DNA of 64,000 nt from Lachnospiraceae bacterium MA2020 (GTDB taxonomy: Bacteria > Bacillota > Clostridia > Lachnospirales > Lachnospiraceae). The DNA is taken from assembly GCA_000746015.1 (NCBI GenBank), contig JQKK01000003.1, positions 1 to 64,000 on the forward strand, given 5' to 3'. A model generated the notes under the pieces. The model had not been told where the DNA came from. It ran no database searches and saw only the letters and a program-made list of their open reading frames with translations. Shown here in pieces: positions 24,972-34,039 of the stretch (positions within the stretch are counted from its first letter, which is position 1; each line of letters starts with the position of its first letter). A program made the translations under genes and the position numbers.

Positions 24972-25841
24972 ATGCGGGTAATGATTGTTGACGATGAGCC
25001 TTTTATCAGAGAAGGGTTAAAACGACTCATCGATTGGAGAAAGTACGATTTTTCAGTAGAGGCGGAGGCAGGTAATGCTCTTGAGGCGCTGAGCATATTG
25101 AAGAAAAATAAATTTAATATGCTTCTTGTCGATATAAGAATGCCGGGAATGTCAGGACTTGAGCTTATTGAGACGATTAAAAATGAGAAATTGTCGAAGG
25201 CTCATATAGTTATTTTGACAGGTTTTGCAGATTTTGAGTATGCAAGGACAGCCATGAGGCTGGGAATATCAGATTATCTGCTTAAACCGATACAGACAGA
25301 GGAACTGATAAATGTAATAGAAAAGGTGCGATACAAAAATACAGAGAGGATAGATAAACTGTATAGCGAGCAGAAGGAAATCCTTATGGAGCTTCTTGAT
25401 GAGAAGAAGGATCCGGAGGAAATCTCAGAGGTGCTTGCAAAGCAGAAGGATATCGAGCCCTTGATAGATGCTGTGAAAAAAAGCGATGAGCTCAGACGTG
25501 TCGAAAGAAGGGACATAGGTGATGAGGTCGATGCTTATGTTACCAAGCATTATCGGGAGAATATAAGCCTTAAGCAGCTTGGAGAGCTCTTTCATGTAAA
25601 TAATGTCTATCTTGGACAGCTCTTCAAGAAACGTCATGACATGCTTTTTAAGGATTATGTGACGTATATGAGGATAATTGATGCTGAGGACATGTTGCTT
25701 CACAGCAACAAAAGAGTTTATGAGATAGCAAAGGAACTCGGATTTTCAAATGCGGATGTTTTTATAAGCAGATTTGTGCAGCATAAAGGTGTTACACCAA
25801 ATCAGTTCAGGATAAAGAGTAGGATGAAAAATGAAAAGTAG
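24972..25841 (+). CDS. YesN-type response regulator with AraC HTH
   Basis: 289 residues from ATG 24972, with TGGAGGG just upstream; the TTG at 24960 lies within that ribosome site. The receiver domain has the DD pair at 7-8, phospho-Asp54 in LLVDIRMPG, and a Lys in LLKPI. A middle helical linker follows, then an AraC-type double helix-turn-helix (about 185-285: ISLKQLGELFHVNNVYLGQLFKK and ...VYEIAKELGFSNADVFISRF). It should regulate sugar uptake or glycosidase genes; the adjacent GH43 gene is an obvious candidate target but this is inference. It overlaps the next gene by 11 bp. Confidence 0.9.
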   Translation: MRVMIVDDEPFIREGLKRLIDWRKYDFSVEAEAGNALEALSILKKNKFNMLLVDIRMPGMSGLELIETIKNEKLSKAHIVILTGFADFEYARTAMRLGISDYLLKPIQTEELINVIEKVRYKNTERIDKLYSEQKEILMELLDEKKDPEEISEVLAKQKDIEPLIDAVKKSDELRRVERRDIGDEVDAYVTKHYRENISLKQLGELFHVNNVYLGQLFKKRHDMLFKDYVTYMRIIDAEDMLLHSNKRVYEIAKELGFSNADVFISRFVQHKGVTPNQFRIKSRMKNEK

Positions 25842-27480
25842 GGCTTTTTTTATATTGGCAGCGGTAATGCTGATAGTTGCCGGAAGTATTGCCGCAACTG
25901 GGAGGAAGCTTTCCGCAGCGACCAAAGTGAGGTCATACACGGCATTTATAGCAGTGACAGGTCCTGCAGAAAACAAGGACACGAGAATAAAGAAGAAAAT
26001 AGCTGAGATAACAGGTGCAGATGTGGATGTAGAAAGACTGTCGGCCCAGACTGCGGAGGAAAAGATCAGGAGTCTTATAGCGAGCGGTAAATACCCTGAT
26101 TTCCTTGATGGCAGTGGAGCAACAGATCTGCTCATAGATGCCGGAGCACTTGTTCCGCTTGAAGATTATATTGATGATTATCCTCATTTAAAGGCATATC
26201 TAAGCGATGAACAATGGGAGTCGCTAAGAAAAGAGGATGGACATATATATTTTATACCGCAGTTTGGCGTGATAAACGGCTACTCGACATCTACGATGCC
26301 ATCCGGAGAGGCATTCTGGATCCAAAAGCGGGTACTTGAATGGGCAGGGTATCCAAAGATAAAGACACTGGACGAATATTTTGATCTGATAGAGAGATAC
26401 TGTGAGGCTGTGCCTGAGACAGATGGAGAGAAGACCATCGGCTTTGAGATATTGTGCGATGACTGGAGATATTTTTGTCTTGAGAATCCGCCGATGTTTC
26501 TTGCAGGCTATCCAAATAATGGATGTGCGACGGTCAATCCGTATACGGGCAAGACCGGCGTGTATGATACACTTCCGGAGGCAAAACAGTACTTTGGCAA
26601 GCTGAATGAAATGTATAATAAAGGACTTGTAGATCCGGAGACATTTACACTTTCATATGATCAGTATATACAGCGGCTTGCGAGTGGACGAGTGCTGGGA
26701 ATGGTAGATCAGTATTGGGAAATAATAGACGCGGTCAGCGAGCTTCATGGCAAGGGGATGGATGATCACTGCTATGTGCCGTTGCCTATCACTGCAAACG
26801 AGAGCATCAGCGGTAATTACAGATGCCGAGAGATCAATCTCAATACAGCATCGGGTCTTGGAATAACTGTAAGTTGTAAGGATGTCAGAGGAGCACTGTC
26901 ATTTCTTGACGGCCTGCTTACGCCTGAGGTTATGACGCTCAGAAGCTGGGGAGAGAAGGGCATCGACTTTGAAGTAGACAAGGATGGGGTGTTTTACCGC
27001 AGTCCGGAGCAGAAGGCAAACTGGGCAAATGGCGAATATATGGAAGAAAACAGGTGTCCTTATTCACAGTTTCCGGGATATGAGGGACTTTTGGCTGATA
27101 ATATTAACTGTGTCGCACCAAATGAGCAGCCCGGGATTTTTTATGAATCTTTGTCTGAGGCCGATAAAAGGCTGATGGATGCATATGGTCACAGGACATG
27201 GGAAGAATTTTTGGGTGAAGAGACAGAGGGCAAGCCTTGGTATCCGCTCTATGCTGTTACAGCAGACTGGAAAAGTGATACTGATTATGGCAAGGCAAGA
27301 GAAGCGATGGAAAAAGTCAAGCGCAAGTGGCTTCCTCTTGTCATAATGGCGGATGAAAGTGAATTTGAGGATATGTGGAGTGATTACATGGCAGAATATG
27401 ATACCATGGTTGACGTTGATGCATACCTCAAACGGCTTGACCTGGATGTGCAGAGAAGGCTGGAAAGGAGCAAAAAGTGA
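25831..27480 (+). CDS. extracellular solute-binding protein (LplA-like), no lipobox
   Basis: 549 residues. The N-terminus is a signal or anchor segment (FFILAAVMLIVAGSIAA) without a lipobox Cys, so the protein may stay membrane-anchored by the helix or be released. The body matches family 1 / LplA-type carbohydrate-binding proteins (DGSGATDLLIDAGALVPLEDYIDDYP, GHIYFIPQFG, Trp-rich C-terminus). No permease or ATPase gene is nearby. With kinase and regulator upstream in the same operon, it may present ligand to the sensor rather than feed a transporter. Its stop overlaps the pgeF start. Confidence 0.8.
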   Translation: MKSRAFFILAAVMLIVAGSIAATGRKLSAATKVRSYTAFIAVTGPAENKDTRIKKKIAEITGADVDVERLSAQTAEEKIRSLIASGKYPDFLDGSGATDLLIDAGALVPLEDYIDDYPHLKAYLSDEQWESLRKEDGHIYFIPQFGVINGYSTSTMPSGEAFWIQKRVLEWAGYPKIKTLDEYFDLIERYCEAVPETDGEKTIGFEILCDDWRYFCLENPPMFLAGYPNNGCATVNPYTGKTGVYDTLPEAKQYFGKLNEMYNKGLVDPETFTLSYDQYIQRLASGRVLGMVDQYWEIIDAVSELHGKGMDDHCYVPLPITANESISGNYRCREINLNTASGLGITVSCKDVRGALSFLDGLLTPEVMTLRSWGEKGIDFEVDKDGVFYRSPEQKANWANGEYMEENRCPYSQFPGYEGLLADNINCVAPNEQPGIFYESLSEADKRLMDAYGHRTWEEFLGEETEGKPWYPLYAVTADWKSDTDYGKAREAMEKVKRKWLPLVIMADESEFEDMWSDYMAEYDTMVDVDAYLKRLDLDVQRRLERSKK

Positions 27481-28349
27481 ATATTAAATATATAGAAAAC
27501 AGAAAAAGGATAACAAAAGTTGAGGAAGCGGCAAATGGGGTATCATACCTGTCTTTTGAGCCGCTAAATAAATTTGACTTTATTACCAATGGTTTTTCTT
27601 CACGTATCGGCGGGGTCAGCAGCGGAATATATACGAGCATGAATTTGAGTTTTACCTGTGGAGATGAAGAGGAAAATGTAAGGGAAAACTTCACGAGAAT
27701 GGGCAAGGCACTGGGAATTGATGCAGCTAATATGGTCTTGGCGCATCAGACACATACGGCAAATGTGATGAAAGTGGACAGAACTCATGCCGGAATGGGA
27801 ATTATTAAAGATAGAAACTTTCATGATATAGATGGGATCGTCACAAATGTAGAAGGACTGTGTCTGGTTACGTCTCATGCAGATTGTATCCCTTTATATT
27901 TCGTGGATCCTGAGAAAAAGGCTATCGGGCTGGCTCACTCCGGATGGAAGGGAACAGCTGGAAATATTGCGAAAAATGTTGTTGAAATGATGTCTCAGGA
28001 ATATGGTACTGACCCGACTGATGTTGTTGGAGTTATAGGCCCCGGTATCTGCGGAAAATGTTATGAGATAAGTGAGGATGTAGCAGAGATCTTTAAGGAT
28101 AATTATGACAGTGAAAAATGCCTTGGTGTAGTAGTTCCAAGGGCTGATATTGAGGGAAAATACCTTTTAGATCTTCATAAGGCTAACTACTACAACATGC
28201 TGAGTGCAGGGCTCCGCGAGGATAACATATTTATAAGTGATGTCTGCACTATGGAAAATGCCGATAATCTCTTTTCACACAGAGCTACCCAAGGAAAAAG
28301 GGGTGGGATGAGTGCATTTTTATGTATTAATAATCGTATATTAATATAG
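27477..28349 (+). CDS. pgeF: peptidoglycan editing factor / multicopper polyphenol oxidase-like (PgeF, YfiH)
   Basis: 290 residues from GTG 27477, whose GTGA overlaps the previous stop; AAAGGAG lies nine bases upstream. Family motifs include FSSRIGGVS, LAHQTHTANV, HADCIPLYF, AHSGWKGT and GPGICGKCYE, giving the zinc ligands His, Cys and His. Family members cleave or edit UDP-MurNAc precursors carrying L-Ser in E. coli and also act as purine nucleoside phosphorylase/adenosine deaminase. Its place as last gene of a two-component operon is unusual. Confidence 0.85.
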   Translation: MNIKYIENRKRITKVEEAANGVSYLSFEPLNKFDFITNGFSSRIGGVSSGIYTSMNLSFTCGDEEENVRENFTRMGKALGIDAANMVLAHQTHTANVMKVDRTHAGMGIIKDRNFHDIDGIVTNVEGLCLVTSHADCIPLYFVDPEKKAIGLAHSGWKGTAGNIAKNVVEMMSQEYGTDPTDVVGVIGPGICGKCYEISEDVAEIFKDNYDSEKCLGVVVPRADIEGKYLLDLHKANYYNMLSAGLREDNIFISDVCTMENADNLFSHRATQGKRGGMSAFLCINNRILI

Positions 28350-28434
28350 GTTATTGTCTTTGTTCTTTAGAATGAACTTGCCCGTTTTCTGTTGATATTT
28401 TCCGTTCAAAGAAGTATTCTAATAATAGGTTTAA

Positions 28435-28464
28435 TTGCGGAAAAATTAGCAAGTTGTATATACT
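28435..28464 (+). promoter_or_regulatory. promoter of the CheY-like gene
   Basis: TTGCGG (28435-28440) and TATACT (28459-28464), 18 bp apart, 31 bp before the start codon. Confidence 0.45.
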
Positions 28465-28495
28465 ATTTCTTTGAACTATCAAAGGAGGGGGCTTA

Positions 28496-28870
28496 ATGCG
28501 TAAAAGAATTTTGTTGGCAGATGATACAAAGTTTATGAGAGACATGCTCAGATCGTCACTTGATAGCGAATATTTTGAGATTGTGGGTGAAGCTAAAGAC
28601 GGTGAGCAGGCTATAGCTATGTACAAGGATCTTAAGCCAGACCTTGTTATTCTTGATATAAACATGCCAAGGTTGAACGGTATAGATGCTCTGACATCTA
28701 TTATGGAGTTTGATAAGAAAGCAAAGGTTGTAATGTGTTCAGATCAGAAGTTTGAGAATATGATCGTGCTTGCTCTCAAGAGAGGTGCTTCAGAATTCAT
28801 CGTTAAACCTTTCAAGAAGGAAGATGTTGTGAAGACCATGAGAGCTGTATTCAAAGACTTGCCATTGTAA
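28496..28870 (+). CDS. single-domain CheY-like response regulator
   Basis: 124 residues, a receiver domain only: Asp9-Asp10, phospho-Asp54 in LVILDINMPRLNG, Ser in MCSDQ (the Thr/Ser switch position) and Lys in IVKPFKK. The KFMRDMLRSSL helix 1 resembles CheY or TsrA-type chemotaxis receivers. There are no che or flagellar genes in the window, so it may serve a distant array or a phosphorelay. AAGGAGGGGG precedes the ATG. It has its own promoter and terminator. Confidence 0.85.
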   Translation: MRKRILLADDTKFMRDMLRSSLDSEYFEIVGEAKDGEQAIAMYKDLKPDLVILDINMPRLNGIDALTSIMEFDKKAKVVMCSDQKFENMIVLALKRGASEFIVKPFKKEDVVKTMRAVFKDLPL

Positions 28871-28876
28871 TATGTA

Positions 28877-28918
28877 TAAAAAAACGGCTGGCAGCATTGC
28901 TGTCGTCCGTTTTTTTTA
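28877..28918. terminator. bidirectional terminator between cheY-like and P-type ATPase genes
   Basis: A7CGG...CAGC-ATT-GCTG...CCGT8 hairpin between convergent genes, with A-run and T-run on opposite sides. Confidence 0.85.
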
Positions 28919-28924
28919 TACATA

Positions 28925-31003
28925 TTATTTTAGTAGATTTGTCATACTCTTCAAGCTTATGCCTACAGTAGAAGCGTTATGCAGCACTGCAGATGTTGCC
29001 GGAGATATGACACCGGCGACTCCAAGAAGGATGAGACCGAAATTGAATCCCATTACAAAGTGATAGTTGCCATCTATTCTCTTCATAAGTGAATCGCTTA
29101 TGAATTTCAATGTGACAAGCTCAAAAAGATTGTCCGCTGAAATTGTGATGTCAGCAACTTCTCTTGCAATCTGGGCGCCGTCAGCAATGGCTATGCCTGC
29201 ATCTGCTTTTGAGAGGGCAGGAGAGTCATTGATACCGTCGCCAACCATTATCACCTTGCGTCCGGCGGTATGTTCACGTTCGATAAATGCAGCCTTATCT
29301 TCCGGAAGTACTTCGGAATAGTATTCGTCAACGTTTAGCTCTTTGGCTATGGCAGCGGCAGTACGGTCGCTGTCGCCTGTTATCATGGCGATCTTGTCAA
29401 TTCCTACAAGCTTAAGGGAATTGATGACTGCAGAAGCTTCGTCGCGAAGTGGATCATTTATACAAATGATAGCAGCAAGCTTTCCGCCAAGTGCAAGGTA
29501 AAGATGAGAATATCTTACATCGATATTTTCATATTTGTTTTCCTCACCGGCAGGTATAGTGCATCCTTCATCTTCAAAGACAAAGTGATAGCTTCCGATT
29601 ACAGCATTTTCTCCATTTATAGTACTGGCGATACCGTGTGCAACAATATATTTTACATCAGTGTGCATCTCGTCATGGAGCAGATGCTTTTCTTTTGCCT
29701 TATTTACAACAGCATTTGCCATTGAGTGAGGGAAATGTTCTTCGAGGCAAGCCGCTATGCGCAGCATCTCGTCCGGATCATTTCCACCAAAAGCGACAAC
29801 TTCTGCCACTTCAGGATTAGCCTTGGTAAGAGTACCTGTTTTATCAAATACAATGGTCTTTGCCTGTGAAACAGCCTCAAGGTACTTGCCGCCCTTTACT
29901 GTGATCTTGTAAGAGCTGGCTTCACGCATGGCGGATAAAACCGAAATAGGCATTGCGAGTTTAAGCGCACATGAAAAATCAACCATGAGAACAGAAATCG
30001 CCCTGTTTACATCTCTTGTGAGTAAGTAAGTGAGAAATGTACCGGCAAAACTGTATGGAACAAGCCTGTCTGCGATAGATGAAGCTCTTGTTTCAAGTGC
30101 TGATTTAAGCTTTTCAGACTCTTCGATCATGTGGACGATCTTTTCGTATCTTGTACCACCGGAGACCGCATTTACCTTGATCTCAAGGGTGCCTTCCTCG
30201 ATGACAGTACCTGCAAATACCGTAACACCGTTTTCTTTCTTAACAGGCATAGACTCACCGGTCATAGTTGCCTGGTTTACCATAGCTTCACCGGATACTA
30301 CGATACCATCAAGAGGGATGATATTTCCGGAGTTTACAACTATGATATCACCTTCGTTGACATCGGCTACAGATACCTTGACTTCAGCATCACCGACTTT
30401 TTTCCATACTTTCTTTACGTTTATCGACATGCTTCGGGCAAGATCATCTACTGATTTTTTATGTGTCCATTCCTCAAGGAGAGAACCTAGCTGCAGCAGG
30501 AACATGATAGAACCTGCGGTATCTATGTCATCACGGAAGAATGAAACTGCAATAGCTGTTGCATCCAGCACTTCGATCTTCAGCTTACCTTTTAAGAGGC
30601 ACTTAAGACCTTTTAATACATATTTTGATACTTTGCAAGCTGTATATATGATGCGTATTGGGAGCGGCAGAAGATACTTTTCTACGGCTCTGCGCGCAAG
30701 CATAAAGACAAGCTTGTCTTCATATTCGCAATTAAGCTCACGTCCTGTATGCTCGGGAACGAGTTCTTCATTTGCTTTATCATCAAAGTGGAAAGCGAGA
30801 AGGCAGTCAATGATAGGCTGACGCTCAAGCTTATAAGTGATCGTTACACTTGATGTACGTTCGTGGACAACAGCATTTTTAATGTTAGGATGCTGGATCA
30901 GATAATACTGAAGTATATCAGCCTCATGTGCTGTCATCTTACCGTATACATGTGCGCGGACTCTCATCCGTCCTTCAAGCTCATGTAAAATAGTAAAGTT
31001 CAC
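28925..31003 (-). CDS. P1B-type heavy-metal transporting ATPase
   Basis: 692 residues. An HMA-like N-terminal domain (about 1-70) lacks CxxC. Next come an actuator domain with TGES, the phosphorylation motif DKTGTLT (about 388), and a hinge GDGINDSPAL. The transmembrane metal motif reads FSCALKLAMP; where classical P1B pumps have CPC or SPC followed by ALxLATP, here Cys is preceded by Ser with no Pro. Metal specificity (Mn, Zn, Cd or Fe) cannot be assigned. The protein is in the membrane. It follows the DUF6110 gene by 4 bp, and that pairing is common in Lachnospiraceae. Confidence 0.85.
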   Translation of the reverse strand: MNFTILHELEGRMRVRAHVYGKMTAHEADILQYYLIQHPNIKNAVVHERTSSVTITYKLERQPIIDCLLAFHFDDKANEELVPEHTGRELNCEYEDKLVFMLARRAVEKYLLPLPIRIIYTACKVSKYVLKGLKCLLKGKLKIEVLDATAIAVSFFRDDIDTAGSIMFLLQLGSLLEEWTHKKSVDDLARSMSINVKKVWKKVGDAEVKVSVADVNEGDIIVVNSGNIIPLDGIVVSGEAMVNQATMTGESMPVKKENGVTVFAGTVIEEGTLEIKVNAVSGGTRYEKIVHMIEESEKLKSALETRASSIADRLVPYSFAGTFLTYLLTRDVNRAISVLMVDFSCALKLAMPISVLSAMREASSYKITVKGGKYLEAVSQAKTIVFDKTGTLTKANPEVAEVVAFGGNDPDEMLRIAACLEEHFPHSMANAVVNKAKEKHLLHDEMHTDVKYIVAHGIASTINGENAVIGSYHFVFEDEGCTIPAGEENKYENIDVRYSHLYLALGGKLAAIICINDPLRDEASAVINSLKLVGIDKIAMITGDSDRTAAAIAKELNVDEYYSEVLPEDKAAFIEREHTAGRKVIMVGDGINDSPALSKADAGIAIADGAQIAREVADITISADNLFELVTLKFISDSLMKRIDGNYHFVMGFNFGLILLGVAGVISPATSAVLHNASTVGISLKSMTNLLK

Positions 31004-31007
31004 AAAA

Positions 31008-31325
31008 TCACTCCTTTACGGTCTCTTCTTCCTTGCTCTTTACAAGGGCTTCTGCCTCTGCGAACTCCTTAGCGCGTCTTTCAGCATCACGCTTCTGGTT
31101 GATATCCTTTGCATCTTCATATATGTCTGTGCAGTTTTCAACAAGGATATCCTTCTTTTCAAGTACTGTATCTTTGCATCTCAAAACAGCAGCTGTGCAC
31201 TCGGTATAAACCTTCTTAGCGTCCTTGCTTCCTAAGATCTTAAAACCTGCTGTACCAAAAAGAACACCACCTGCAAAAAGTCCAACCTTCTTCCAAGCTA
31301 CTTTTGATAAACATTCTAATATCAT
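31008..31325 (-). CDS. DUF6110 family protein
   Basis: 105 residues from the ATG at 31325-31323. A TTG six bases upstream is only three bases from AAGGAG, whereas the ATG has correct spacing. A short membrane segment (VGLFAGGVLFGTAGFKIL) is followed by a helical charged tail rich in Lys/Glu. It precedes the P-type ATPase in the same transcript and is probably an accessory or stabilising subunit. That role is inferred from gene pairing only. Confidence 0.75.
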   Translation of the reverse strand: MILECLSKVAWKKVGLFAGGVLFGTAGFKILGSKDAKKVYTECTAAVLRCKDTVLEKKDILVENCTDIYEDAKDINQKRDAERRAKEFAEAEALVKSKEEETVKE

Positions 31326-31536
31326 AAACAATTACTCCTTTCAAGCGTGGTTTAAGACCACGATAATAACTATTATGTATATTATAAGTCAGTTAGATGG
31401 TCATTTTAAAGCGTTTATTGATCTTTGATTCTCAAGTAGAGTGAAAATTATGTGAATTTTGAGAATGAAAATCACAGAAATAAATTTTGTGGATGTATTT
31501 TAGTGCGGAAGCAGGTAACCAGGATGGATCAATCTG

Positions 31537-31545
31537 TGCTATAAT
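31537..31545 (+). promoter_or_regulatory. extended -10 for sdaAB
   Basis: TGCTATAAT 59 bp before the sdaAB ATG; no clear -35. The gap 31326-31603 also has to hold the minus-strand promoter of the DUF6110-ATPase pair. Confidence 0.55.
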
Positions 31546-31603
31546 GGTAGCTTTGTCAGACCTTTTCACATTCAAAGTAAGATAATGATAGTAAGGAGAA
31601 AAA

Positions 31604-32272
31604 ATGGCTTCAATTAGTGTTTTTGATGTTTTGGGACCAAATATGATAGGACCGTCAAGCTCACATACAGCAGGAGCAAGCTCGATAGCGTACCTTGCAC
31701 AGAAAATGGCAGGCGGAAATATTAAAAAGGTAGAGTTTATCCTCTATGGCTCTTTTGCAGAGACATATCATGGACATGGTACGGATAAGGCTCTGCTTGG
31801 TGGTATTTTAGGATTTACAACAGATGACAAGCGCATAAGAGACTCATTTAAGATAGCAAATGACAGAGGCGTTGAATTTGAGTTTGTGATCAACGAAACA
31901 GAGACTGATGTACACCCAAATACAGTGGATATCCATATCGAGTCTGCAGACGGTAAGGTACTTGATGTAAGAGGCGAGTCGATAGGCGGTGGAAAGTGCC
32001 GTATAGTAAGGATCGACAATGTTCCTGTAGACTTTACAGGTGAGTATAGCGCAGCGATAATAGTGCAGAAAGATATGCCTGGAGTTATCAAGCATATCGC
32101 AGGGGCACTCAGTGACAGAAACATAAATATCGCATTTATGAGGCTATTTAGGGAAGGTAAGCACGAAAGAGCATATACGATCGTGGAAACAGACAGTTCA
32201 CTTCCGGAAGAACTCAAGGATGCTATACTTCAAAATAAATATGTAGAAGATGTAATGATAGTACAGGTTTGA
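31604..32272 (+). CDS. sdaAB: L-serine dehydratase, iron-sulfur dependent, beta subunit
   Basis: 222 residues. The N-terminal SDH_beta domain starts SVFDVLGPNMIGPSSSHTAGA, and a C-terminal ACT domain (about 150-222, VQKDMPGVIKHIAGALSD) is present as in the B. subtilis-type SdaAB. With SdaAA it converts L-serine to pyruvate and ammonia using a [4Fe-4S] cluster in the cytosol. AAGGAGAAAAA precedes the ATG. sdaAA follows after 26 bp. Confidence 0.95.
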   Translation: MASISVFDVLGPNMIGPSSSHTAGASSIAYLAQKMAGGNIKKVEFILYGSFAETYHGHGTDKALLGGILGFTTDDKRIRDSFKIANDRGVEFEFVINETETDVHPNTVDIHIESADGKVLDVRGESIGGGKCRIVRIDNVPVDFTGEYSAAIIVQKDMPGVIKHIAGALSDRNINIAFMRLFREGKHERAYTIVETDSSLPEELKDAILQNKYVEDVMIVQV

Positions 32273-32298
32273 TCATATAATTAAGAGAGGCTGAAAAA

Positions 32299-33168
32299 AT
32301 GGACTTTAAGAAAGCAGAAGATCTGCTCAAACTCTGTGAGAGCAAGGGCATGACAATATCTGAGGTCATGAAGAGACGCGAATGTGACCAGTTTGAAACA
32401 ACAGAAGATGAAATTGTATATAAAATGCAGCATGCATGGAAGATAATGAAGGAATCAGCTGTAGGACCGACGAAGAATGCTGTCAGATCAATGGGCGGTC
32501 TTATAGGTGGAGAGGCAAAAAAACTCAATGAGCACAGAGCAAAGGGTAAGAGCATAGTAGGAAATGTGATGGCAAAGGCCATTACCTACGCAATGGCTGT
32601 TTTGGAAGTCAATGCTTCTATGGGACTTATCGTAGCTGCCCCGACCGCTGGATCTTCAGGCGTGGTCCCTGGCGTACTGCTTGCACTTCAGGAGGAGTAC
32701 AAGATATCTGATGACAGGATAATAGACGGACTTTTTAATGCCAGTGCGATAGGATATCTTGCCATGCACAATGCTACTGTTGCCGGCGCGGTTGGCGGAT
32801 GTCAGGCAGAGATAGGTGTGGCAGCTGCGATGGCAGCGAGTGCAGCTACAGAGCTTATGGGGGGAGATGCAAGGCAGTGCATGTATGCGGCATCTACAGT
32901 GCTCATGAATATGCTTGGACTCATCTGTGATCCGGTACTTGGGCTTGTAGAATATCCTTGTCAGAACAGAAATGCTTCAGGTGCAGCAAATGCTCTGATA
33001 GCAGCAGAAATGTCACTATCCGGGATAACACAGATGATACCGCTGGATGAAATGATGGATTGTATGTATAATGTTGGTAGACGTATGCCTGTTGAGTTCC
33101 GTGAGACGGCAAAAGGTGGCTGCGCTGCCACACCAACAGCATGTGCGTTGTGTAAAAAATGTTCATGA
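32299..33168 (+). CDS. sdaAA: L-serine dehydratase, iron-sulfur dependent, alpha subunit
   Basis: 289 residues covering the whole SDH_alpha domain. Conserved stretches include MGGLIGGEAKKL, APTAGSSGVVPG, VGGCQAEIGVAAAMA, GLICDPVLGLVEYPCQNRN and the C-terminal GGCAATPTACALCKKC. The Cys residues in these last three are the cluster ligands of the family. It is the catalytic subunit and pairs with the upstream beta chain. AGAGAGGCTG precedes the ATG. Confidence 0.95.
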   Translation: MDFKKAEDLLKLCESKGMTISEVMKRRECDQFETTEDEIVYKMQHAWKIMKESAVGPTKNAVRSMGGLIGGEAKKLNEHRAKGKSIVGNVMAKAITYAMAVLEVNASMGLIVAAPTAGSSGVVPGVLLALQEEYKISDDRIIDGLFNASAIGYLAMHNATVAGAVGGCQAEIGVAAAMAASAATELMGGDARQCMYAASTVLMNMLGLICDPVLGLVEYPCQNRNASGAANALIAAEMSLSGITQMIPLDEMMDCMYNVGRRMPVEFRETAKGGCAATPTACALCKKCS

Positions 33169-33201
33169 CGACTATTTAATCTCAATTGGTGACAGCTGTT
33201 T

Positions 33202-33939
33202 ATGAAGAAAAGACTACATACAATTGATTCTCTAAGAGGAATGACTATTCTCAGTATGGTGATGTATCATGCATACTGGGATCTGGTATTCCTCTTTGAT
33301 ACGAAAATAAGATATGCTGAGTTTGCAGACATCTGGCAGCAGTCTATATGCTGGTCGTTTATATTTATAGCGGGATTCACTGCTGCATTCAAACGACCGT
33401 CTTTATGCCGCATAGCAGAGATCTTTGCAGGTGGTGCTGCTGTGACAATAGTCAGCCGCCTTTTGTCTGATCCGACAGCTGTGATCAACTTTGGCGTGCT
33501 GACATTTATATCGTCAGCATTATTTACCTGCTATCTTTTATACCCTTTGATCAATGAAAGATCTATAAGATTTTATGCTGTTTTTACAGCGGTTTCTGCC
33601 CTTTTATTTGCAGTTTCAAGGCATGTAAGTCAAGGATATGTCGGTATAGACGGCCTTTTTGTAAAAGAGCTGCCTTTACTTTTATATAAAGGCTGGTTTA
33701 TGACTTTCTTGGGATTTATGGAGCATGGATTTTATTCTGCAGATTATTTTCCATTTATTCCATGGGTGTTTATGTTCTTTATCGGGTACGGTTTTAGTAA
33801 ACTGATGAAACCATACTCAGATTTATCCATTTTTTATAAAAAAATCCCATTTTTTTCATATATTGGAAGGCATTCACTATTAATATATCTTGTGCATCAG
33901 CCGATAATATATATAGGATTGCGCATGTTTATAAAATAA
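33202..33939 (+). CDS. heparan-alpha-glucosaminide N-acetyltransferase-domain (DUF1624-like) membrane protein
   Basis: 245 residues with seven or so hydrophobic helices. The start RLHTIDSLRGMTILSMVMYHAYWDL holds the conserved DxxRG and the His of the YeiB/HGSNAT group, and the end IGRHSLLIYLVHQPIIY is the matching C-terminal motif. It is predicted to be a transmembrane acyltransferase. Substrate unknown. Starts 33 bp after sdaAA and may be read through from it. Confidence 0.8.
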   Translation: MKKRLHTIDSLRGMTILSMVMYHAYWDLVFLFDTKIRYAEFADIWQQSICWSFIFIAGFTAAFKRPSLCRIAEIFAGGAAVTIVSRLLSDPTAVINFGVLTFISSALFTCYLLYPLINERSIRFYAVFTAVSALLFAVSRHVSQGYVGIDGLFVKELPLLLYKGWFMTFLGFMEHGFYSADYFPFIPWVFMFFIGYGFSKLMKPYSDLSIFYKKIPFFSYIGRHSLLIYLVHQPIIYIGLRMFIK

Positions 33940-33945
33940 ACCGTA

Positions 33946-33970
33946 ATTATAGATAAATTAAATCTATAAT
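33946..33970 (+). other. short inverted repeat before glnS
   Basis: ATTATAGAT-N7-ATCTATAAT, 9-bp arms, no T-run. It may be an operator or weak terminator. No T-box leader features (Stem I, T-box sequence) were seen upstream of glnS. Confidence 0.35.
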
Positions 33971-34039
33971 GGCTTGAAAAGTTTGGCTTTTATAATTAAA
34001 ATGTTTTTATACATATATATTTAGGAGACGTTTTATTTT

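Noticed and set aside
30030-30821. Plus-strand open frame of 263 codons opposite the P-type ATPase
   Set aside because: Ser/Thr-rich shadow of the ATPase actuator region, without a ribosome site.
33940-34039. T-box leader upstream of glnS
   Set aside because: Only about 100 bp of AT-rich DNA with one small inverted repeat. No T-box sequence or antiterminator was found.
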